Shown here one piece after another: positions 5,888 to 8,567 of a DNA stretch of 8,567 nucleotides. Positions within the stretch are counted from its first letter, which is position 1; every line of letters starts with the position of its first letter. Below the pieces are notes generated by a model. It was not told the DNA's origin. It made no database searches and saw nothing but the letters and a program-made list of their open reading frames with translations. The DNA lies in contig JBDHSU010000157.1 of NCBI GenBank assembly GCA_039808325.1, positions 1-8,567 of the forward strand, in the 5' to 3' direction. Both the position numbers and the translations under genes were made by a program. Source of the DNA: JAFKKS01 sp039808325. GTDB lineage: Bacteria > Pseudomonadota > Alphaproteobacteria > Rhizobiales > Xanthobacteraceae.

Positions 5888-5997
5888 CAGCGCGCATCCC
5901 GCGCCGCAAGCCATGTCACCGCCGCGCCGGTGTCGCGGCACGTCGTCCAGCCGTCGAGCAATTCGGCGTCCCGCAGGACGAGAACGTCGATGCTCAC
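5887..5997 (-). CDS. possible 36-codon ORF between thyA and folA
   Basis: A GTG-started frame begins at 5997, so that its G is the last base of the final thyA sense codon, ahead of the thyA stop (5996-5994). It reads SIDVLVLRDAELLDGW early on, ends in WLAARDAR, and stops with a TGA whose last base is the A of the folA ATG. It thus fills the gap exactly, with coupled junctions on both sides. By hand count 31 of 36 third positions are G or C, as in neighbouring genes. There is no strong ribosome binding site; GGTGG just upstream is weak, so expression would depend on thyA translation. I do not recognise the sequence and see no membrane segment or signal peptide. It could be a small protein, a leader that couples folA to thyA translation, or a chance frame. 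Confidence 0.4.
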   Translation of the reverse strand: MSIDVLVLRDAELLDGWTTCRDTGAAVTWLAARDAR

Positions 5998-6788
5998 ACC
6001 GCCACCGGCGCCTTGATCGCCGGATGCGGTTCGTAGCCTTCCAGCGCGAAGTCCTCGTAGCGGAAGCCGAAGATGTCCTTCACGTCGGGGTTGAGCGTCA
6101 TGCGCGGCAGCGCGTGCGGCGGGCGCGTCAACTGCAGATGCGCCTGCTCCATGTGGTTCATGTAGAGATGCGCATCGCCGAAGGTGTGGATGAATTCACC
6201 CGGCGCGAGATCGGTGACCTGCGCCACCATCAGGGTGAGCAGCGCGTAAGAGGCGATGTTGAAGGGCACGCCGAGAAAGATATCGGCCGAGCGCTGATAG
6301 AGCTGACACGACAGACGGCCCTTCGCCACATAGAATTGGAACAGGCAGTGGCACGGCGGCAGCGCCATCTTATCGACGTCGGCCGGGTTCCAGGCGCTGA
6401 CGATGAGACGGCGGGAATCCGGGTTGCGGCGGATCATCTCGACGACAGTGGCGATCTGGTCGATCGTACCCCCGTCGCGCGTCGGCCACGAACGCCACTG
6501 ATGGCCATAGACGGGCCCGAGCTCACCGTTCTTGTCCGCCCACTCGTCCCAGATCGTGACGCCGTGGTCGTTGAGATATTTGATGTTGGTGTCGCCGGCG
6601 AGGAACCACAGCAATTCGTGAATGATCGATTTGAGGTGAACTTTCTTGGTCGTGACCAGGGGAAAGCCCTCGCGCAAATCGAAGCGGAGCTGCCGGCCGA
6701 AGACCGAGAGCGTGCCGGTGCCGGTGCGGTCGTGCTTCTCGACGCCGTCGGCAAGCACGCTTTCCATCAGATCGAGATATTGGCGCAT
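5994..6788 (-). CDS. thyA: thymidylate synthase ThyA
   Basis: ThyA methylates dUMP to dTMP using 5,10-methylenetetrahydrofolate and releases dihydrofolate. At 264 residues it has the length of E. coli ThyA, and key residues fall on the same numbers: R21, the nucleophile C146 in PPCHCLFQFYV, R166, D169 and N177 in YQRSADIFLGVPFN, and the HTFGDAHLYMNH motif at 201-212. The C-terminus ends in APVAV, like the mobile tail that closes on the substrate. The ATG at 6788 begins MRQYLDLM, the normal family start. Only a weak AGGG lies 8 nt upstream. The 196-bp gap before it suggests its own promoter, but I found no convincing one. folA follows 106 bp after the thyA stop, so the pair is likely one transcript. 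Confidence 0.98.
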   Translation of the reverse strand: MRQYLDLMESVLADGVEKHDRTGTGTLSVFGRQLRFDLREGFPLVTTKKVHLKSIIHELLWFLAGDTNIKYLNDHGVTIWDEWADKNGELGPVYGHQWRSWPTRDGGTIDQIATVVEMIRRNPDSRRLIVSAWNPADVDKMALPPCHCLFQFYVAKGRLSCQLYQRSADIFLGVPFNIASYALLTLMVAQVTDLAPGEFIHTFGDAHLYMNHMEQAHLQLTRPPHALPRMTLNPDVKDIFGFRYEDFALEGYEPHPAIKAPVAV

Positions 6789-6830
6789 GCTGCGGGCCCT
6801 GGAACGAGTCGGCTCTTAAGATAGCGTCGC

Positions 6831-6851
6831 GGCCATGGCCCTGCCATGGCC
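6831..6851. other. double palindrome upstream of thyA
   Basis: GGCCATGGC (6831-6839) and GCCATGGCC (6843-6851) are perfect 9-bp inverted repeats with a 3-bp centre, and each arm is itself largely palindromic around CCATGG. It lies 43-63 bp upstream of the thyA start, where an operator or leader hairpin could sit. No function can be shown from sequence alone. Confidence 0.4.
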
Positions 6852-6882
6852 AAGCGGGTGCCGTCCACGATTTGCCTATCGC

Positions 6883-6955
6883 CGTCGTCCCGAGGCGCTC
6901 GACCGCGAGCCGAGCCTCGCAGGATCGGCCCCGGCCGTCGCCCCTCGGGGTGACG
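6883..6955. repeat. hairpin-type intergenic repeat between tctC and thyA
   Basis: CGTCGTCCCGAGG (6883-6895) pairs with CCTCGGGGTGACG (6943-6955) over 13 bp, with two G-T type mismatches. Within it, CGAGGC + GCTCG (6891-6901) pairs with CGAGC and GCCTCG (6906-6910 and 6914-6919) as a strong hairpin with loop ACCG. The CGTC...CCGAGG / CCTCGGGGTGACG ends resemble a second class of dispersed intergenic repeats I remember from Bradyrhizobium-type genomes. It follows the tctC stop by about 30 bp and could end that transcript or stabilise its 3' end. Confidence 0.65.
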
Positions 6956-6984
6956 AGCCAGACCGCGCCTCGATAATTTGACGC

Positions 6985-7959
6985 CTACTTCGCCTCGATA
7001 CCGGCGGCCTTGATGATCGGCGTCCACTTGTCGACCTCGGCCTTGACGTGCGCCGCGAGCGCCTCCTGCCCGCGCGTCTTGCCCTCCGGGATGTCGCTGC
7101 CGAGGTCGAGGAGGCGTTTTCTCACGCCGTCGTCGCTGAGCGCCTTGTCGAGCGCGGCGCTCAGCTTATCCAGGACCGGCTTCGGCGTGCCCTTCGGCGC
7201 GAACAGGGCGTTCCAGGCCGAGGTCTGATAGTCGGGCAGTCTCGCCTCAATCGTCGTCGGCACGTCGGGCAAGGCCGGATTGCGCTGTGGCGTCGCGACC
7301 GCATACGCCTTGATGGTGCCGGCCTGAACCTGCGGCACCGCGTTGACAATCTGGTCGCACATATAATCGACCTGACCGGCGACGAGGGCGTTCATCGACG
7401 GTCCGGTGCCGGTGAAGGGGATGAGCGTCGGCTTCACGCCGAGCAGATGGTTCAGCAGCAGGCAGGTCGTGAACGACACGGAGCCGACGCCGGCATGCGC
7501 CTCGTTCAGCTTGCTGCCGTTCGCCTTCACGTAGGCGATGAACTCCTTCAGATCCTTCGCCGGGAAATCCTTCCGGGCGAGGATCAGGATCGGCGTGCCC
7601 GCGATCAGACCGATCGGCTCGAAGTCCTTGCGCGGATCATATGCGAGCTTGGGGTAGAGGCCGACCGACGCCGCGTGCGTGCCCATGTGACCGGTGATGA
7701 TCGTGTACCCGTCCGGCGTCGCGCGCATCGCCCGCGTCGAAGCGGTCGTACCGCCGGCGCCCACGACGTTCTCGACCACAAGCTGCTGTCCGAGGGTGCG
7801 CGACATGTGCTCGCCGACGATGCGCGTCACCGTGTCCGTCGGACCTCCGGCCGCGAACGGCACGATTACCGTGATCGGACGCGTCGGATAATCGGACTGC
7901 GCCGCCGCCGGCGCCGCCGCCAGCAAGGCCGCGCCGAGCGCAAGTAGCAGTTTCTTCAT
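6985..7959 (-). CDS. TctC/Bug-family periplasmic substrate-binding protein of a tripartite tricarboxylate transporter
   Basis: TctC-type proteins bind a carboxylic acid in the periplasm and deliver it to the TctA/TctB membrane transporter. The 324-residue product starts with a signal peptide (1-20, MKKLLLALGAALLAAAPAAA, cleavage before QSDYP). The mature protein opens with the family pattern YPTRPITVIVPFAAGGPTDT (25-44), followed by GAGGT (67-71), TPDGYT (81-86), and PFTGTGPSMNALVAGQVD (181-198). Two cysteines, C166 and C201, are the only ones visible and might form a disulphide. The substrate cannot be read from the sequence; members bind citrate, aromatic acids or other organic acids. The ATG at 7959 has GGGGAG 6 nt upstream. 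It lies 194 bp downstream of tctA, so tctA-tctC is probably one locus. No tctB is seen between them; it may lie beyond the window. Confidence 0.93.
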   Translation of the reverse strand: MKKLLLALGAALLAAAPAAAQSDYPTRPITVIVPFAAGGPTDTVTRIVGEHMSRTLGQQLVVENVVGAGGTTASTRAMRATPDGYTIITGHMGTHAASVGLYPKLAYDPRKDFEPIGLIAGTPILILARKDFPAKDLKEFIAYVKANGSKLNEAHAGVGSVSFTTCLLLNHLLGVKPTLIPFTGTGPSMNALVAGQVDYMCDQIVNAVPQVQAGTIKAYAVATPQRNPALPDVPTTIEARLPDYQTSAWNALFAPKGTPKPVLDKLSAALDKALSDDGVRKRLLDLGSDIPEGKTRGQEALAAHVKAEVDKWTPIIKAAGIEAK

Positions 7960-7981
7960 CGATGACTCCCCTTAAGGCGTT

Positions 7982-8025
7982 TTTGACGAAGCGGATTCCC
8001 GCTCGCGTGAAGAAAACGCGTCAAA
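7982..8025. other. nested hairpin just upstream of the tctC ribosome binding site
   Basis: TTTGACG (7982-7988) and CGTCAAA (8019-8025) are perfect 7-bp inverted repeats. Inside, AGCGG (7990-7994) pairs with CCGCT (7999-8003), loop ATTC. On the minus-strand transcript the structure would end about 8 nt before the AAGGGGAG that serves tctC, so it could affect translation or mark a processing site between tctA and tctC. Confidence 0.4.
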
Positions 8026-8042
8026 CCAATAACCTAGAGCTC

Positions 8043-8065
8043 TGCTTTCGATTCCATCGAAAGCA
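8043..8065. other. 10-bp inverted repeat between tctA and tctC
   Basis: TGCTTTCGAT (8043-8052) and ATCGAAAGCA (8056-8065) are exact reverse complements with a 3-nt centre (TCC). On the minus strand nothing T-rich follows, so it is not an evident terminator. It may be an operator or an RNA hairpin in the tctA-tctC spacer. Confidence 0.5.
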
Positions 8066-8086
8066 AAAACACCCTCGTCAACAAAC

Positions 8087-8114
8087 GGACGCCCCAGTCG
8101 ATACCGGGGCGTCC
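8087..8114 (-). terminator. possible terminator or attenuator hairpin after tctA
   Basis: GGACGCCCC (8087-8095) and GGGGCGTCC (8106-8114) form a perfect 9-bp, GC-rich stem with a 10-nt loop. It lies about 40 nt past the tctA stop on the minus strand and is followed by GTTTGTTG, a broken T-run. This is a plausible weak terminator that would lower, not abolish, expression of tctC relative to tctA. It could also be an mRNA-stabilising hairpin. Confidence 0.45.
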
Positions 8115-8153
8115 ATGGCGGCAAGACATCCTTTGGTGGTGCGGCAACGCGTC

Positions 8154-8567
8154 CTATTCCACGAACACCTCGTCGCGCTTGCCGCGGATCATCGGCAGAA
8201 CGGCAATGACGAGAAGAATCGTCGAAAGGATCATCAGTCCGGCGGAGATCGGCCGGGTGAGGAACACCGTCGCATCGCCGCGCGCGAGCAACATGGCGCG
8301 CCGCAGGTTCTCCTCCATCAACGGGCCGAGCACGAAGCCGAGCAGCATCGGCGCCGGTTCGAAGTCGTGCTTGATGAACCAATAGCCGACCAATCCGAAG
8401 AGGCCGGTTATGACGACATCGAACGGCGTATTGTTGAGCGTATAGACGCCGATACAGCAGAAGACGAGGATCATCGGGAACAGCAGCCGGTACGGCACGC
8501 GCAGCAGGCGCACCCACAGGCCGACCAGCGGCAGGTTGATGACCACCAGCATCAGGTTGCCATCCAC
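8154..8567 (-). CDS. TctA-family transmembrane subunit of a tripartite tricarboxylate transporter, C-terminal 137 residues (cut by window edge)
   Basis: TctA is the large channel-like membrane subunit of tripartite tricarboxylate transporters, in which the periplasmic TctC protein supplies the substrate. Only the last 137 codons are visible; the GTG at the window edge is an internal valine, not a start. Five hydrophobic segments can be seen, at about 5-22, 28-46, 48-66, 73-95 and 108-127. The family signature GPLMEENLRRAMLLARGD (80-97) and the GYWFIKHDFEPAPMLLGFVLG stretch before it are clear. The tail RGKRDEVFVE is cytoplasmic-type and charged. tctC follows on the same strand, and the pair probably serves one transporter. 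The N-terminal two thirds of the gene, and possibly tctB, lie beyond 8567. Confidence 0.93.
   Translation of the reverse strand: MDGNLMLVVINLPLVGLWVRLLRVPYRLLFPMILVFCCIGVYTLNNTPFDVVITGLFGLVGYWFIKHDFEPAPMLLGFVLGPLMEENLRRAMLLARGDATVFLTRPISAGLMILSTILLVIAVLPMIRGKRDEVFVE

Noticed and set aside
5888..5941. Upstream GTG start for folA (adds 18 residues)
   Set aside because: DHFR begins with its first beta strand at the ATG at 5887; the extra residues are Arg/Gly-rich and unlike the family.
5913..6824. 303-codon plus-strand frame opposite thyA
   Set aside because: Shadow of thyA, which matches the E. coli enzyme residue for residue at catalytic positions.
7048..7947. 299-codon plus-strand frame opposite tctC
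   Set aside because: Arg/Asp-rich shadow frame with no domain; tctC is certain.
7972..8517. 181-codon minus-strand frame overlapping tctA in another frame
   Set aside because: Overlaps the clear TctA frame; product is Arg/Ala-rich without family pattern.
1..8567. CRISPR array, tRNA genes, insertion sequence or phage genes
   Set aside because: None seen: no regularly spaced direct repeats, no cloverleaf-like segment, no transposase or integrase frame. Repeats present are isolated hairpins between genes.

Overview
No previously undescribed system is visible. The window is a compact, GC-rich stretch of ordinary core genes from an alphaproteobacterium, most likely of the order Hyphomicrobiales (Rhizobiales), in the Bradyrhizobium / Rhodopseudomonas / Pseudolabrys part of that group. 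I infer this from the protein sequences, from the order thyA - folA - hflK - hflC - DUF2065 - degP beside serB and miaA, from a tripartite tricarboxylate transporter (TctA/TctC) of the type abundant in these bacteria, and from hairpin-type intergenic repeats resembling those I remember from these genomes. No database was consulted.

Layout. Positions 1-221 hold the start of miaA on the minus strand, cut by the window edge. Its start codon is separated by only 2 bp from that of serB (224-1120, plus strand), within a perfect 10-bp palindrome. All later genes are on the minus strand. degP (1234-2757) converges on serB, with a twin-hairpin repeat filling the gap. Upstream of degP, in the direction of transcription, lie two inverted repeats (2865-2913 and 2926-2975). 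Next come a 61-residue DUF2065 membrane protein (2986-3171), hflC (3182-4090) and hflK (4087-5238). A good sigma-70-like promoter with an adjoining small palindrome precedes hflK (5295-5337). Then come folA (5363-5887), a possible 36-codon ORF (5887-5997) and thyA (5994-6788). A 196-bp gap with another hairpin repeat separates thyA from tctC (6985-7959), and a hairpin-rich gap separates tctC from the 3' end of tctA (8154 to the edge).

How the genes work together. ThyA makes dTMP and releases dihydrofolate, which FolA reduces back to tetrahydrofolate, so the pair closes the thymidylate cycle. HflK and HflC form the membrane complex that controls FtsH, DUF2065 is their small membrane companion, and DegP degrades or refolds damaged periplasmic proteins. 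The hflKC-DUF2065-degP block is thus an envelope quality-control unit. MiaA modifies tRNA, SerB makes serine, and TctC with TctA takes up an organic acid.

The points most worth a second look are the small ORF fitted exactly between thyA and folA by overlapping stop and start codons, the near-contact of the miaA and serB start codons, the inverted repeats that separate degP from the genes upstream, and the palindrome beside the hflK promoter. No gap exceeds 230 bp. I saw no tRNA, rRNA, CRISPR array, insertion sequence or broken gene.
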